The notes beneath the pieces are model-generated. The model ran no database searches. It worked only from the letters and a program-made list of their open reading frames with translations, and was not told where the DNA came from. From NCBI RefSeq assembly GCF_900110205.1, contig NZ_FOCV01000040.1, forward strand, positions 1 through 41,653: a stretch of 41,653 bases of DNA, read 5' to 3'. Below, in pieces: positions 1-8,800 of this stretch (position 1 is its first letter; every line of letters begins with the position of its first letter). The stretch comes from Rhizobium tibeticum. GTDB lineage: Bacteria > Pseudomonadota > Alphaproteobacteria > Rhizobiales > Rhizobiaceae. Made by a program: the position numbers and the translations under genes.

Positions 1-351
1 GACGGTTATCACGCTGACTGTCAGTATAGATGTCCATACCCGCAGTCAGCTATGTTTCCGGACATCTCTCAAGGCGGCCTTCCGCGTATGCGTACGATAG
101 GTCCGACGCTAGAGAAAACTAAACGCGCACCATAGGGACAGATGAAGGGGCACCTATTGGAGCCCTCTAACTGACATAATGTTCACAAAATGACCCGGCG
201 ACTGATTAGTTACTTGAGGTCCATAATGTGACCCAGAGGGCACACGCCTTCTATTCTCCGTTACAAGGCACCATAGAAGGACGTGTAGGGCTTCCATCGT
301 CATTCCCCAATGCTTATCCCTGTAATGGGAGCAAATCAGTGGGGTTGTTGA
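1..351. other. left-end stretch without a recognised gene
   Basis: No convincing gene is seen here. The only structure noted is an 8-bp perfect inverted repeat, GCTGACTG (13-20) and CAGTCAGC (43-50), with a 22-base loop and no T-run after it. An open frame on the minus strand (154-453) has no domain or ribosome site that I recognise and overlaps the plus-strand small gene at 352. The base composition is less GC-rich than the core genes to the right, fitting an acquired element. Confidence 0.4.
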
Positions 352-537
352 ATGAAGGGCCTTTTCAATAGTGACCGGACGCAAGGGGTTATGGCCTATG
401 CCGTGGTTATCCTCTTGGCCTTTAGCGCTCTTTACTTCGGTTATGGCGTTCACAATCCGGTTGATGGTCTCTCAAGACCAGTCGGACCGGCTGCACCTGT
501 AAACCTTGAAGCGACCAAAGCACCTAACGCCCGATGA
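352..537 (+). CDS. small single-pass membrane protein, unknown
   Basis: A 61-residue open frame. Residues about 14-33 form one hydrophobic helix (AYAVVILLAFSALYFGYGV), followed by a short polar, proline-rich tail. The ribosome site is poor (only a GGGG-TTG run upstream), so the start is uncertain. The stop overlaps the start of the next small frame as ATGA (534-537), the layout of translationally coupled genes. Both lie just upstream of an integrase remnant, so they may be cargo of a phage or integrative element. I do not recognise the family and cannot assign a role. Confidence 0.4.
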   Translation: MKGLFNSDRTQGVMAYAVVILLAFSALYFGYGVHNPVDGLSRPVGPAAPVNLEATKAPNAR

Positions 538-689
538 CGCGCACGACAAAAGACGCGAGCGAGGCAATGCGCGGGCTCTGGCAATCCAACCTCCAGGGCG
601 TCAACTGGCTTGACGTTTTTTATCTCCTAACAGCCGGGGTGGCGGTCGCGTTCTCTGAGACAAGATACACGACTTCGTCCGTCACCTGA
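534..689 (+). CDS. small hydrophobic protein coupled to the preceding ORF
   Basis: A 51-residue frame whose ATG overlaps the TGA of the upstream small membrane protein by four bases. It has a charged N-terminus, then a hydrophobic stretch (LDVFYLLTAGVAVAF, about residues 26-40) and a short polar end. Two adjacent tiny membrane proteins with an ATGA overlap are common in phage and mobile-element DNA, but nothing here shows a lysis, immunity or other specific function. It could also be a chance frame. Confidence 0.3.
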   Translation: MTRTTKDASEAMRGLWQSNLQGVNWLDVFYLLTAGVAVAFSETRYTTSSVT

Positions 690-704
690 TTAAGGTCCGC
701 AAGG

Positions 705-971
705 TTGGGGGGCGCAGCATCCGGTCGCACCTCCGCGCACTTAAAGACACGGGTCTACACGGCTCGTCACACATGCGCCTCGTGCCAGGTCATCAAGGGC
801 ATCGACCTCATGCGCGTCATGAAGTGGATGGGCCATCGATCCTACCAAACGACGCTTGGTTACGCCCACCTCGCCCCGGATCACCTCATGGATAATTTGA
901 GGGCTCTGAAGGGTGGCGCAGCGCCAAAACTGATGCTAATCAACGGCTCTCCTACAAACGCCACTGAGTAG
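705..971 (+). pseudogene. tyrosine recombinase (integrase) C-terminal fragment
   Basis: The translated segment holds the C-terminal catalytic signature of a tyrosine recombinase: a box-II-like ARHTCAS, then MGHRSYQTTLGYAHL with the conserved GH and the probable nucleophile tyrosine of GYAHL, and the typical following APDHL. A full integrase has 350-400 residues; here only about 60 recognisable residues remain (bases about 748-930), and no N-terminal SAM-like or core-binding domain is seen upstream. It lies 70 bases before a tRNA-Leu gene, the usual target class of such enzymes. It is therefore read as the broken integrase of an element that once used this tRNA. Confidence 0.7.
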
Positions 972-1039
972 GAGGCGTGTAGGGAAGCGTGTCGGAGACC
1001 AAGTAGGAAACCGACTGTTTCACCACCGAATGTAGGAAA

Positions 1040-1126
1040 GCGGACGTGGTGGAACTGGTATACACAAGAGACTTAAAATCTCTCGTCTTCAATGACTTAC
1101 GGGTTCGAGCCCCGTCGTCCGCACCA
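1040..1126 (+). tRNA. tRNA-Leu (anticodon UAA)
   Basis: An 87-base tRNA with an encoded CCA. The acceptor arms GCGGACG (1040-1046) and CGTCCGC (1116-1122) pair perfectly. The anticodon stem AGAGA/TCTCT encloses the loop CTTAAAA, giving anticodon TAA (1074-1076). The variable arm is long, as expected for leucine tRNA. The T arm is ACGGG-TTCGAGC-CCCGT. It reads UUA/UUG codons. An integrase remnant lies upstream and a decayed tRNA 3' half just downstream, so this gene was probably an attachment site. Confidence 0.95.
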
Positions 1127-1138
1127 ACTCCCCTCGGT

Positions 1139-1193
1139 AGACTTAAAATCCCTCGCCCTTGGGCTGTACGGGTTCGACCCGTCGCTCGCACCA
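1139..1193 (+). repeat. decayed tRNA-Leu 3' half (attachment-site remnant)
   Basis: Starting 12 bases after the intact tRNA, the sequence again reads GACTTAAAATC, a long variable-arm-like segment, ACGGGTTCGACCCGT, and ends in CGCACCA. This matches a tRNA-Leu(UAA) from the anticodon loop to the CCA end. The variable arm differs from the intact gene and the T loop is two bases short, so it cannot be functional. It is best explained as the 3' part of a tRNA-Leu left at an attL/attR junction when an element integrated or was deleted. Confidence 0.7.
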
Positions 1194-1332
1194 TCAGGGC
1201 AGACTACACCAGCATCCACGGCAGCCGGCACGACCCTTTATCATCGCTTGCGAATGTGCTTGTATGCGCGCGCCAGAAGGACCGCGGTTGGGGCTGCGCA
1301 TAGTTGTAAGCTTGTCTTGTGGGAGTAAGGCG

Positions 1333-1470
1333 ATGGTTTACGATTGGGATGGCACGAGAACGCGACGTCTCAAGTTGTTCAGGACGGGAACGGCATTAAT
1401 GATCGCGATTGCGGTTCTCGGAATACCGCTCCTTTTCTACGCAGTGAAGCTGCACGACCTCTACGGCTGA
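1333..1470 (+). CDS. small single-pass membrane protein, unknown
   Basis: A 45-residue protein with a good ribosome site (GGAG, 1322-1325). A polar N-terminus rich in D and R (WDGTRTRRLKLFRTG) is followed by one transmembrane helix (ALMIAIAVLGIPLLFYAV, about residues 21-38) and the end KLHDLYG. The positive charges before the helix suggest that the N-terminus stays in the cytoplasm. Small proteins of this style occur in rhizobial genomes, but I know no function. It stands alone between the tRNA scar and the wrbA remnant. Confidence 0.55.
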   Translation: MVYDWDGTRTRRLKLFRTGTALMIAIAVLGIPLLFYAVKLHDLYG

Positions 1471-1547
1471 CGCACAGTCGGCGACTTTCTCTGCGCGATG
1501 TAAGCAGGCGCGACCCAATGGCCGCCCCTGCCGGTGAAGGGAGCCGA

Positions 1548-1809
1548 TCAGCCCAGCTTGGCAGCGATCTTGGCGACGTGAGCGCCCTGGTACTTGGCTG
1601 CCTCCAACTCGAAGTTCATCGACAGTGGCAATCGGCGCAGCCTGGTCCATCTTGTAGTAGGACGCCTTGGCAACCTCTTCGGGAACCAGTTCCGGAACGC
1701 GCTTGACAACAACCTCGGCGCCAGTCGACTTTGCGCCTTCGGCGACGGCATATGCCATGGTTTCGATGTGGCCGTAGGCCGAATAGTAGAGCACGAGTAC
1801 CTTCGCCAT
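1548..1809 (-). pseudogene. wrbA: wrbA remnant with internal deletion (NAD(P)H:quinone oxidoreductase)
   Basis: WrbA is a flavodoxin-like NAD(P)H:quinone oxidoreductase of about 200 residues. Here the N-terminus is clear (MAKVLVLYYSAYGHIETMAY, with the FMN-phosphate loop) and runs for about 65 residues to ATVDEL. The reading frame then jumps directly to the family's C-terminal end, YQGAHVAKIAAKLG. About 110 residues of the middle, including most of the FMN and quinone site, are missing, and the two ends are in different frames. A GGAG ribosome site remains upstream. The gene is non-functional; the clean loss of the centre suggests a single deletion around base 1615. Confidence 0.8.
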
Positions 1810-2031
1810 TTATTTATCTCCATCAAGGAATTTGCGTTTGAATTCGTAAGCGGTTGGAAACTTAGCAGCGCGCCGCAACGAACATAGCCCCGCGCGGCAG
1901 AACGCACTGTTCAATGGCCATAGACGAAAAAAATACTTGAACCATTTGCGTGGGCTAGCGGCAGCGATACGGTTTGCAAGACCGGCGAAGGGCGCTACCT
2001 ATGTTGGGACCCAAATGTTCGGAAATTTCCA

Positions 2032-2808
2032 ATGACCAATGAGACAATTGTCACCAGCGCCATGCTTGCCATTGGCGACGAACTCTTATCCGGCCGCACC
2101 AAAGACAAGAATATCGGCCACTTGGCCGATATTCTGACGCTTTGCGGCATCGATCTCAAAGAGGTCCGCATCGTCGGCGATGAGGAGGATGCGATCGTCG
2201 AGGCCCTGAATGCACTGCGCGCAAAATACGATTACATCTTCACGTCGGGAGGCATCGGGCCGACCCATGACGACATTACCGCCGATGCCGTGTCTGCGGC
2301 GTTCGGGCTGCCTTGCGAATACGATTCTGACGCAATGACCCTGCTCGGCGAGATGTATGCGCGCCGCGGTCTCGAATTCACCGACGCCAGAAAGAGGATG
2401 GCTCGGATGCCAAGCGGTGCACGCCATATTCCCAACCCCGTCTCGACCGCGCCGGGTTTCGTCATCGGCAATGTTCACGTCATGGCGGGTGTCCCGCAGG
2501 TCTTCCAGGCCATGGTCGACGCGGTTGTCCCGACATTGCGCACCGGCAGGCGCATGCTCTCGCTCGGTATCTCCTGCCCCTATGGCGAAGGCGACATCGG
2601 CACGCCGCTTGCCGCCATCCAGAAAGCCCATTCCGAGACGAGCATCGGCTCCTATCCCCGCTACATCGGGCAGGCGTTCTCCACCGAAATCGTCGTGCGG
2701 GGCCGTTCCCAGGACGTGGTCGACGCCGCAGGAGTTGACGTTCGCGCCATGATCGAGACCATCCGCCAGACAAGGGAGATTGCCGAAAACCGTTCGGCGG
2801 AGGCGTAG
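2032..2808 (+). CDS. CinA-like molybdopterin-binding (MoaB/Mog-fold) protein
   Basis: A 258-residue protein that opens with the CinA N-terminal pattern (SAMLAIGDELLSGRTKDKN) and contains the TSGGIGPTHDD loop (about residues 72-82) typical of the MoaB/Mog/CinA fold. Full-length CinA has about 415 residues with a C-terminal nicotinamide-nucleotide deamidase domain; that domain is absent, as in the short alphaproteobacterial form annotated as competence/damage-inducible protein A or molybdopterin-binding protein. The exact reaction of the short form is not established. It likely acts in the cytoplasm. It precedes the stress protein at 2917 by 108 bases, which hold a FixK/FNR box, so the two are probably transcribed separately. 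Confidence 0.85.
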   Translation: MTNETIVTSAMLAIGDELLSGRTKDKNIGHLADILTLCGIDLKEVRIVGDEEDAIVEALNALRAKYDYIFTSGGIGPTHDDITADAVSAAFGLPCEYDSDAMTLLGEMYARRGLEFTDARKRMARMPSGARHIPNPVSTAPGFVIGNVHVMAGVPQVFQAMVDAVVPTLRTGRRMLSLGISCPYGEGDIGTPLAAIQKAHSETSIGSYPRYIGQAFSTEIVVRGRSQDVVDAAGVDVRAMIETIRQTREIAENRSAEA

Positions 2809-2831
2809 CACGAGGCGATGCCGTCTGCTCA

Positions 2832-2845
2832 TTGATCTGCATCAA
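2832..2845. promoter_or_regulatory. FNR/FixK-type box (anaerobox)
   Basis: The sequence TTGATCTGCATCAA is a perfect match to the FNR/FixK/FnrN consensus TTGAT-N4-ATCAA. It is centred about 78 bases before the ATG of the universal stress protein at 2917. FixK/FnrN proteins activate genes under low oxygen in rhizobia, so this gene is probably oxygen-limitation induced. Binding itself is inferred. Confidence 0.75.
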
Positions 2846-2916
2846 GGAACCGAGGTCCTTCCCGACGCATTCTCGTTCCAGGCAAGCTGATGTCATCCGC
2901 GCAAGGAGAAGTGATT

Positions 2917-3759
2917 ATGTCTTATAAAACCATACTTGCCATTCTCGATACCGTCCACAACGCCACCGCCGTGGCCGATTTTGCTTTCGCCATTGCCGCA
3001 CAGACCAATGCCCATGTTATCGGCCTTCATGCGGAAACCGTCGCTGTTGTGCCCCTTGTCGCGCCGATGGAGATACCGGATCCGGTCGCCGTCCAGGCGC
3101 TGCAGGACATGGCGCATTCCGAGACTGTCGAAATCGAGCGCATCTTCCGCAGGAAGGCCGAGGTGGAAGGCGTCTCCTTTGAATGGCGCAGTTTCGCTTC
3201 CTCCACCGGTTATGGCACGGCGCCGCTGATCGAAAGCGCGCGTAGCGCTGACTTGCTGATCGCCTCGCAGGCGGATCCATCAAAGCCATCGGACAGTCAC
3301 GTGGACGTCGACAACTTCCTCTTCGAAAGTGGTCGTCCGGTCTTGATGATCCCCTTTGTGCTGCGCCAGCCGAAGCCGATCAAGCGCGTCCTCATTGCCT
3401 GGAACGGCTCGAAGGAGGCGGCGCGCGCCGCGTTTGATGCCTTGCCAATCCTGCAGGCCGCCGACGAAGTCGAGGTTTTCTCGGTCGATCCCGTCGACAA
3501 TGCGCTCCAATCTGCGGCTGTGGCCGGCGCGGAGATTGCAGCCAATCTGGCGCGTCACGGTGTAAAGGTGACCCTGGCAACGGCGCAAAGCGCAGACAAG
3601 TCGGCGTCAGCCGTGATCGAAAACCGTCTCTCCGACAGCAGCATCGACCTGCTGGTCATGGGCGCTTACACCCATTCCCGCCTCTGGCAGATGATCTTCG
3701 GTGGCACCACAAAGAGCCTGCTGCAGTCGATGACGGCATTGACCCTGCTGTCGCGGTAA
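2917..3759 (+). CDS. universal stress protein (tandem UspA domains)
   Basis: A 280-residue protein with two UspA domains: residues about 3-145 (starting YKTILAILD) and about 155-280 (IKRVLIAWNGSKEAARAAFDALP, quoted in part). The second ends with the nucleotide-binding-like loop MGAYTHSRLWQMIFGG and TKSLL. The start at 2917 is chosen because AAGGAG (2903-2908) lies eight bases before it; a longer frame from 2890 would place this site inside the gene. Tandem Usp proteins are cytoplasmic and act in stress survival, often during oxygen limitation. The perfect FixK/FNR box upstream supports this. A second Usp gene lies at 32313-33095. Confidence 0.9.
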   Translation: MSYKTILAILDTVHNATAVADFAFAIAAQTNAHVIGLHAETVAVVPLVAPMEIPDPVAVQALQDMAHSETVEIERIFRRKAEVEGVSFEWRSFASSTGYGTAPLIESARSADLLIASQADPSKPSDSHVDVDNFLFESGRPVLMIPFVLRQPKPIKRVLIAWNGSKEAARAAFDALPILQAADEVEVFSVDPVDNALQSAAVAGAEIAANLARHGVKVTLATAQSADKSASAVIENRLSDSSIDLLVMGAYTHSRLWQMIFGGTTKSLLQSMTALTLLSR

Positions 3760-3768
3760 GAATCACGA

Positions 3769-3787
3769 GGGGCTTGCGTTTTGCCCC
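3769..3787 (+). terminator. short hairpin after the stress-protein gene
   Basis: Arms GGGGC (3769-3773) and GCCCC (3783-3787) enclose a nine-base loop, just after the stop of the universal stress protein. There is no T-run after the stem, so it is at best a weak terminator. Confidence 0.3.
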
Positions 3788-3940
3788 CGGAATCCGTTAA
3801 TTGCGGCGACCGATGACGAGCTCCGGCTTCGGTCCTCCTATCGCGCAGTCTCGGCTGCGCGATTTGCGTTTGGCCGATCGCGGAATGCCTGTCCGGCCGC
3901 CGGCAAACGGCGTCTCATCATTCATGCCGCGGAGCAAACC

Positions 3941-4438
3941 ATGTCCCTTCCCGATAAAGCCTTTCCCGTTTCCTGGGATCAGTTCCACCGCGACGCACGC
4001 GCACTCGCCTGGCGTCTCGCCGGCCTCAAGCGCGATTTCAAGGCGATCGTCTGCATTACGCGCGGCGGTCTCGTGCCGGCGGCAATCATCTCGCGCGAAC
4101 TCAACATCCGGCTGATCGAAACGGTTTGCGTCGCCTCCTACCACGACTATGTGAACCAGGGGGAAATGGTACTCCTCAAGGGCATCGCGCCGGAACTGAC
4201 CGCTGACGAAGGCGAATCCGTCCTAGTCATCGACGACCTGACCGATACCGGCAAGACAGCTTCGGAAGTTCGCACCATCCTGCCCAGGGCACACTTCGCG
4301 TGTGTCTATGCGAAGCCGCAGGGCGTGCCGACGATCGATACGTTTGTCACGGAAGTCAGTCAGGACACCTGGATCTATTTCCCCTGGGATATGGGGTTCA
4401 CCTATCAGGAACCGATCTCCAAGGCTGGCCGCGGCTGA
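3941..4438 (+). CDS. gpt: xanthine phosphoribosyltransferase
   Basis: A 165-residue type I phosphoribosyltransferase. The PRPP-binding signature is VLVIDDLTDTGKTA (about residues 94-107), and the loop CITRGGLVPA (about residues 38-47) is the usual N-terminal PRPP loop. The end WIYFPWDMGFTYQEP matches the Gpt/XPRT subfamily, where a late tryptophan stacks on the purine. The enzyme salvages xanthine and guanine with PRPP to form XMP and GMP in the cytoplasm. The length equals the family norm. It is monocistronic by spacing: 181 bases from the stress gene and about 200 before the next gene. Confidence 0.9.
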   Translation: MSLPDKAFPVSWDQFHRDARALAWRLAGLKRDFKAIVCITRGGLVPAAIISRELNIRLIETVCVASYHDYVNQGEMVLLKGIAPELTADEGESVLVIDDLTDTGKTASEVRTILPRAHFACVYAKPQGVPTIDTFVTEVSQDTWIYFPWDMGFTYQEPISKAGRG

Positions 4439-4636
4439 GAGCGCCTCGCCGCGCAACCCGATGGACCGGTGGCAATCTCAAATTGCACCAATCTTTGTTT
4501 AACTAACACCTCGGATTCCGCTATCGCGCTGCCCACGCAGACCTTATTCTTCTAAGCAACAGTCCAACGCGGCAACGGCGTTGCGTTGCGGACTGGCGTT
4601 AGAGGCATGGTCGCAGGGCGCGACGTTGGGACGAAT

Positions 4637-5224
4637 ATGATGCGTTGGGGCTACGTCGGGACGGTGGCTGCTTTCGGGCTGAGCCTCTGTCTCTCGTCTT
4701 TGGCCGCTTCGGCGGAACCGGCCTATGTGTCCGTCGTACGGGAGTACGTCGAGACAGTCGTCAAGCCGATGGTGAATGCCGCAATCGTGCGCAAGGCGAT
4801 CGAGGAGCAGAACACCAAGTTCGGCAATGTCAGCGACATGGACATCCAGGTGCTGGACAATACGTACCGCTCCGAAATCCAGGCCGGCGGCTGGCAGATG
4901 GTCAGACATCTGCTCGCCAAGCCGGTGTCGCGATACCTCAAATCCAAGCAGGATGATTCGCAGGGCGCCATCATCGAATTTTTCGTAACCGATCGTCACG
5001 GGCTCAATGTCGGCCAGGGCACGATGACCACCGACTATTGGCAAGGCGATGAAGACAAGTTCCTGAAAACATTCGCGACACAATCCGACGAGATATTCAT
5101 CGACCGTGCCGAGCGCGATGAGCAGACACAATTACTGGAAACACAGGCAAGTTTTGTCATCAAGGATGAAAACGGAAAGCCGATAGGTATCGCAACGGTG
5201 ACCATCGCGATCGACGCATTGTGA
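4637..5224 (+). CDS. secreted Cache-like domain protein, unknown role
   Basis: A protein of 195 residues from the ATG at 4637 (an in-frame start exists as early as 4586). A Sec signal peptide (MMRWGYVGTVAAFGLSLCL, cleavage near ASAEP) is followed by a soluble periplasmic domain. The pattern of an N-terminal helix, then FFVTDRHGLNVGQ, and an end with FVIKDENGKPIGIATVTI resembles Cache/PAS-like sensor domains such as those of chemoreceptors. No transmembrane helix or signalling output follows, so it would be a free periplasmic ligand-binding protein. The start is uncertain because no strong ribosome site is seen. It precedes the long nrdJ leader and shows no clear functional link to it. Confidence 0.6.
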   Translation: MMRWGYVGTVAAFGLSLCLSSLAASAEPAYVSVVREYVETVVKPMVNAAIVRKAIEEQNTKFGNVSDMDIQVLDNTYRSEIQAGGWQMVRHLLAKPVSRYLKSKQDDSQGAIIEFFVTDRHGLNVGQGTMTTDYWQGDEDKFLKTFATQSDEIFIDRAERDEQTQLLETQASFVIKDENGKPIGIATVTIAIDAL

Positions 5225-5433
5225 TCGAAATTGGCCTCAACGAATCGCGATACCCATTTGCGCTCCAAAAGCTGCAACCAAATCAACACGGTCGCAACTT
5301 TTCTTAGATTTTTTTCGCTCTCTGGGGATAAGCGGCTGCAACCTATTGAATTCCTTATACGACTTTCTTTTCCCCGTTCTCCACAGCCCGATCCACAACA
5401 TCTTGTGGTGAACGGTTCGTTAAAAACAACCCC

Positions 5434-5462
5434 TTGACGGAATCGCGCGTTTCCAACTTAAT
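5434..5462 (+). promoter_or_regulatory. sigma70-like promoter candidate upstream of nrdJ
   Basis: TTGACG (5434-5439) and CTTAAT (5457-5462) are separated by exactly 17 bases, a good vegetative promoter geometry. It would give a leader of about 350 bases before nrdJ. A second, weaker candidate is GTGACA (5605-5610), 17 bases, TAAGCT (5628-5633), directly beside the NrdR-box-like site. The rest of 5225-5815 holds no gene that I can support. Confidence 0.45.
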
Positions 5463-5637
5463 GGGTTGCGATGTTGCTGCGGCAGTTGGACCGGAATTAA
5501 CGAGGCCGGTTCTCTTCAAAAATCGAGCGTAGAATCAGGGTGTTGCGTCCATGAAGGTCGACCGCCATGAGGGGGCTTTGTGCGCGATTTTTATCTTCCA
5601 AAAAGTGACATCGGGGGCTGGCGATAATAAGCTGTTA

Positions 5638-5653
5638 ATACTATATTTAGTGT
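5638..5653. promoter_or_regulatory. NrdR box (site 1) upstream of nrdJ
   Basis: ATACTATATTTAGTGT matches the proteobacterial NrdR-box pattern (ACACTATATCTAGTGT type) at 14 of 16 positions as judged by eye. NrdR is the ATP-cone zinc-ribbon repressor of ribonucleotide reductase genes and usually binds paired boxes. The site is 163 bases before the nrdJ start. Confidence 0.7.
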
Positions 5654-5668
5654 TTGCAGCCACCATCA

Positions 5669-5684
5669 CCACAAGATACAGGAA
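5669..5684. promoter_or_regulatory. NrdR box (weaker site 2) upstream of nrdJ
   Basis: CCACAAGATACAGGAA agrees with the alternative consensus ACACAATATATAGTTT at about 10 of 16 positions. Alone it would not be convincing, but it lies exactly 31 bases (three helical turns) after site 1, the spacing known for paired NrdR boxes. Confidence 0.45.
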
Positions 5685-5815
5685 AGACATCTCCGATGAC
5701 ACTCCTGTGACGATACGGAAACGAGAACTGGCTGCGCTCCTCACGGCGCCGCCGGAGGTGGAAACTTGCGCCTTGGTCAAACGGGGACGGGGCGCGCAAG
5801 CTAGAGGTTAGGCAA

Positions 5816-8800
5816 ATGCGCATAGAACGCCGTTTCACGAAGGCAGGACAGAGCGCTTACGCGGATATCGAATTCCGCAAGGCGACGAGCGAGATCAAGA
5901 ACCCGGACGGTTCGATCGTTTTCCGCCTCGAGAATATCGATGTTCCGGCGCAGTTCTCCCAAGTGGCTGCCGACATCCTGGCGCAGAAGTATTTCCGCAA
6001 GGCTGGCGTTCCCGCCAAGCTCAAGAAGGTCGAGGAAAACGACGTTCCTTCCTTCCTGTGGCGTTCGGTTGCCGATGAAGCGGCTCTGAAGGATATTCCG
6101 AAGGATCAGCAATACGGTTCCGAAACAGACGCCCGCCAGGTCTTCGACCGCCTTGCCGGTACCTGGACCTACTGGGGCTGGAAGGGCGGTTATTTCTCGT
6201 CCGAGGAAGATGCCTCTGCTTTCCGGGATGAGCTTGCCTACATGCTCGCCACGCAGCGCGTCGCCCCGAACTCGCCGCAGTGGTTCAACACCGGCATGCA
6301 TTGGGCCTACGGCATCGACGGCCCCGGCCAGGGCCACTTCTATGTCGATCCGTTCACCGGCAAGCTGACGAAGTCGAAGTCTGCTTACGAGCACCCGCAG
6401 CCACATGCCTGCTTCATTCAGTCCGTTGAAGACGATCTCGTCAATGAAGGCGGCATCATGGACCTTTGGGTTCGCGAAGCCCGTCTGTTCAAGTACGGCT
6501 CCGGTACCGGCTCCAACTTCTCCTATCTGCGCGGCGAAGGCGAAAAACTTTCCGGCGGCGGTCGTTCCTCCGGCCTGATGAGCTTCCTGAAGATCGGCGA
6601 CCGTGCAGCGGGCGCCATCAAGTCGGGCGGCACGACGCGCCGTGCGGCCAAGATGGTCGTGGTCGATATCGACCATCCGGATATCGAGGAATACATCAAC
6701 TGGAAGGTGAAGGAAGAGCAGAAGGTTGCTGCCCTCGTCACCGGTTCCAAGGTCGTCGCCAAGCATCTCAAGGCGATCATGAAGGCCTGCGTCAACTGCG
6801 ACGGCGGCGATGACGGCGATTGCTTCGAGCCGAACAAGAACCCTGCCCTGAAGCGCGAAATACGCGCTGCCAAGAAGGACCAGGTTCCTGAGAATTACAT
6901 CGGCCGTGTCATCCAGTTCGCTCGCCAGGGCTACAAGGACCTCGAGTTCAAGACCTACGACACCGACTGGGATTCGGAAGCCTACCTCACCGTATCCGGC
7001 CAGAACTCCAACAACTCGGTTTCGATCAAGGACGATTTCCTGCGCACAGTCGAAAACGATGGCGACTGGAACCTGACCGCCCGCAAGGACGGCAAGGTCA
7101 TGAAGACGCTGAAGGCCCGCGATCTCTGGGAATCGATCTCTTACGCCGCCTGGGCATCGGCTGACCCGGGACTGCACTTCAACACGACGATGAACGACTG
7201 GCACACCAGCCCGGCTGCCGGCCCGATCCGCGCATCCAACCCGTGCTCGGAATACATGTTCCTGGACGATACGGCATGCAACCTTGCCTCGCTGAACCTC
7301 ATGCAGTTCAAGGATGCGGCCACCAAGCGCATCAACATATCAGACTACGAGCATGCCGTGCGTCTCTGGAGCGTCGTGCTCGAAATCTCCGTGATGATGG
7401 CGCAGTTCCCGTCGCGCCGCATTGCCGAACTCTCCTACGAGTACCGCACGATCGGCCTCGGCTACGCCAACATCGGCGGCCTGCTGATGTCCTCGGGCAT
7501 CCCCTATGACAGCGACGAAGCCCGCGCCATTGCAGGCTCGCTGACGGCGATCATGACCGGCATTTCCTATGCCACCTCGGCGGAAATAGCCTCCGAGCTG
7601 GGCCCGTTCCCGATGTTCAAGCCGAACCGCGAGAACATGCTGCGCGTCATCCGCAACCATCGCCGCGCCGCCTACGGCGAGGCATCAGGCTATGAGGGCT
7701 TGTCGATCAACCCAGTTGCGCTCATCCATTCGGAAAACCCGGACCAGGATCTCGCAGCGCATGCCAAGAGCGCCTGGGACAAGGCGCTTGAACTCGGCGA
7801 AAAGCACGGTTACCGCAACGCCCAGGCAACTGTCATCGCGCCGACCGGCACGATCGGCCTTGTCATGGATTGCGACACGACCGGCATCGAGCCCGACTTC
7901 GCGCTCGTGAAGTTCAAGAAGCTCGCCGGCGGCGGCTACTTCAAGATCATCAACCGCGCCGTTCCGGAAGCGCTGCGCACTCTCGGTTACTCGGAGAGCC
8001 AGATCGCCGAGATCGAAGCTTACGCTGTCGGCCACGGCAACCTGAATCAGGCGCCAGCCATCAACCCCTCGACGCTGAAGGCCAAGGGCTTCACCGACGA
8101 GAAGGTCGATGCCGTCAACGCCGCGCTGAAGTCGGCCTTCGACATCAAGTTCGTCTTCAACCAGTGGACGCTCGGCACAGATTTCCTGAAGGCCATCCTC
8201 AAGGTTTCGGACGAGCAGCTCGCCGACGTGAGCTTCAACCTCCTCGACCACCTCGGCTTCTCGAAGAAGGACATCGAGGCTGCAAACATTCACGTTTGCG
8301 GTGCGATGACGCTCGAAGGCGCACCGTTCCTCAAGAATGAGCACCTCGCGGTGTTCGATTGCGCCAATCCGTGCGGCAAGATCGGCAAGCGTTATCTCTC
8401 GGTCGACAGCCACATCCGCATGATGGCTGCCGCGCAGCCTTTCATCTCGGGTGCGATCTCCAAGACGATCAACATGCCGAACGACGCGACGGTCGACGAT
8501 TGCAAGAGCGCCTACATGCTCTCCTGGAAGCTCGGCCTCAAGGCAAACGCGCTCTATCGCGACGGGTCCAAGCTGTCGCAGCCGCTGAACGCTTCGCTCA
8601 TCGAAGATGAGAACGACGAAGATGCGATGGAGGATCTGCTGCAGCAGCCGGTCGCAGCCCAGGCCGTCACCATCACCGAGAAGATCATCGAGCGTGTGGT
8701 CGAGCGCGTTACCCGCGAGCGTGAAAAGCTGCCGAACCGCCGCCAGGGCTATACCCAGAAAGCTGCCGTCGGCGGACACAAGGTGTATCTGCGCACCGGC

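Noticed and set aside
1813..1826. FNR-box-like TTTATCTCCATCAA before wrbA
   Set aside because: It overlaps the wrbA ribosome site (reverse GGAGA) and is imperfect, so it is a chance match.
5551..5811. Open frame of 86 residues between the Cache-like gene and nrdJ
   Set aside because: It covers the NrdR-box-like sites and a candidate promoter, has no ribosome site and no family pattern; more likely leader DNA.
5225..5815. Cobalamin riboswitch before the B12-dependent nrdJ
   Set aside because: No B12-box-like conserved segment was found by eye; the NrdR-type sites explain the regulation better. A covariance-model search would decide.
5801..7204. Long minus-strand open frame opposite nrdJ
   Set aside because: Shadow of the highly biased codons of nrdJ; no ribosome site or family pattern. 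The same applies to the minus frame at 7685-9076.
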